Shown here: positions 63,323-64,000 of the stretch, one piece after another
How positions within the stretch are numbered: the stretch's first letter is position 1
How the letters are laid out: each line of letters begins with the position of its first letter
NCBI RefSeq assembly: GCF_003049705.1
Contig: NZ_PIRF01000008.1
Location: 31,715-95,714 of the forward strand
Direction: 5' to 3'
DNA length: 64,000 nt
Source of the DNA: Campylobacter concisus
GTDB taxonomy: Bacteria > Campylobacterota > Campylobacteria > Campylobacterales > Campylobacteraceae
Made by a program: the position numbers and the translations under genes
The notes under the pieces: model-generated
Seen by the model: the letters and a program-made list of their open reading frames with translations, nothing else
Told to the model about the DNA's origin: nothing
Database searches by the model: none

Positions 63323-63842
63323 GCTTTTTACTGCAACTGTTATAGACGGCGCTTTTGCCGCGGTGGCGGGGCTTGGCTTTGCCTACGCTAGCTCTCCGCC
63401 AAAAAGGACTCTCGCATTTTGCGCGCTACTTGCGGCATTTGCGCACGCTAGCCGCTTTTGGATCATGCAGATGGGATTTTTTAACATCAGCGTCGCTACG
63501 CTCATCGTCTCATTTTTAAGCGGGATTTTGGGTATGCTCTTTGCCAAACGGCTCAAAGTGCCCGCCGAGATCATCGCATTTCCCGCACTTTTGCCGATGG
63601 TGCCAGGAGTTTACGCGTACAAGGGCATTTTGGCGCTGTTTTCGTTTCTAAACGAGCCTGATATCGCTAAGAAAAACGAATACTTAATCATATTTTTCGA
63701 TAACGCCATCACGACTACCACGGTCTCGTTAGCGCTTGGCGTCGGGGTTTCGGTGGTGCTAATTTTATTTTACGATCAGTCCTTGATGATTACTCGCGGC
63801 GCCAAGTGCGATCTGGCGATGCAAGATAACAATAAAAGCTAA
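63315..63842 (+). CDS. ThrE-type exporter, small integral membrane part (YjjB-like)
   Basis: The 175-residue protein has about five spans and the ThrE_2/YjjB family pattern (HASRFWIMQMGFFNISVATLIVSF; AEIIAFPALLPMVPGVYAYKG). It is the partner of the preceding YjjP-like protein; the two overlap by 8 bases and are GC-rich together. The remaining 158 bases to the window end are AT-rich, and I see no gene in them. Confidence 0.82.
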   Translation: MFELFTATVIDGAFAAVAGLGFAYASSPPKRTLAFCALLAAFAHASRFWIMQMGFFNISVATLIVSFLSGILGMLFAKRLKVPAEIIAFPALLPMVPGVYAYKGILALFSFLNEPDIAKKNEYLIIFFDNAITTTTVSLALGVGVSVVLILFYDQSLMITRGAKCDLAMQDNNKS

Positions 63843-64000
63843 AAATAGAATTATTAAAAACAATTATGATTTATGATTAAAGTAAAAAGCATAGTGAAGT
63901 ATTTTTAAAAATTATTATAAAAATAAAAGTTCTCTTTAATTTAATACTCCTTATATTGGTATTAAGTTTCGTTGAGTCAAAAAAATATTATATTGTATAT

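Overview
This 64 kb window is an AT-rich, gene-dense bacterial chromosome segment from the Campylobacterota, almost certainly the genus Campylobacter. The gene content and order are typical of the genus: rplA-rplJ-rplL-rpoB-rpoC followed by rpsL-rpsG-fusA without tuf, a flgB-flgC-fliE-pbpB block, the uvrD-truB-csrA-ispE-smpB cluster, yajC-secD-secF-leuS-lptE-folC-mfd, and rpmB with rpe-dnaQ. The major porin and the fused cytochrome c assembly protein CcsBA also fit. The base composition and the presence of extra genes relative to C. jejuni suggest the C. concisus side of the genus, but this is inference. No rRNA, CRISPR array, insertion sequence, prophage or plasmid gene was seen. There is one tRNA gene.

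Layout. 1-10.4 kb holds ribosomal proteins L1 (5' truncated), L10 and L7/L12, then RNA polymerase beta and beta'. 10.5-14.1 kb holds a DoxX-like membrane protein, S12, S7 and EF-G, followed by tRNA-Arg(CCT). 14.2-23.1 kb is a looser region: a tiny coupled ORF pair, a periplasmic rhodanese, Dps, a possible flagellar-regulon protein, a lipoprotein, the major porin, a cytochrome c, CcsBA and two unknown membrane proteins. 23.2-35.0 kb is on the minus strand. Read in the direction of transcription it is SstT, PepF, an SspB-like protein, UvrD, TruB, CsrA, IspE, SmpB and a TlpA-like lipoprotein, then a sigma-54 promoter driving flgB-flgC-fliE-pbpB. 35.1-37.7 kb holds metK and, convergent with it, lnt. 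37.6-50.9 kb is one tightly overlapping plus-strand operon from yajC to a MagIII-like glycosylase, and it contains a diguanylate cyclase. 51-54.2 kb holds cysK-cysE and, on the minus strand, a DUF465 protein, a potassium-channel-like protein and rpmB. 54.4-58 kb holds an HDOD protein, a STAS-STAS-CheX-like protein, rpe and dnaQ. 58-63.9 kb holds an orphan small protein, a sodium-dependent transporter, an M48 protease, prmC, a DUF4149 protein and a two-part ThrE-type exporter.

How the genes work together. Most of the window is core information processing (transcription, translation, protein export, LPS and lipoprotein assembly, DNA repair). The parts most worth a second look are the HDOD plus STAS/CheX-like pair, whose CheX active-site residues look lost. 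Others are the putative sigma-28-driven gene at 15.66 kb, the palindromes upstream of dps, the lnt/yajC antiparallel start overlap, the potassium channel with an eroded nucleotide-binding motif, and two genes or gene pairs near the right end whose base composition is clearly more GC-rich than their neighbours. I did not find a clear multi-gene defence system or any system I can confidently call new.
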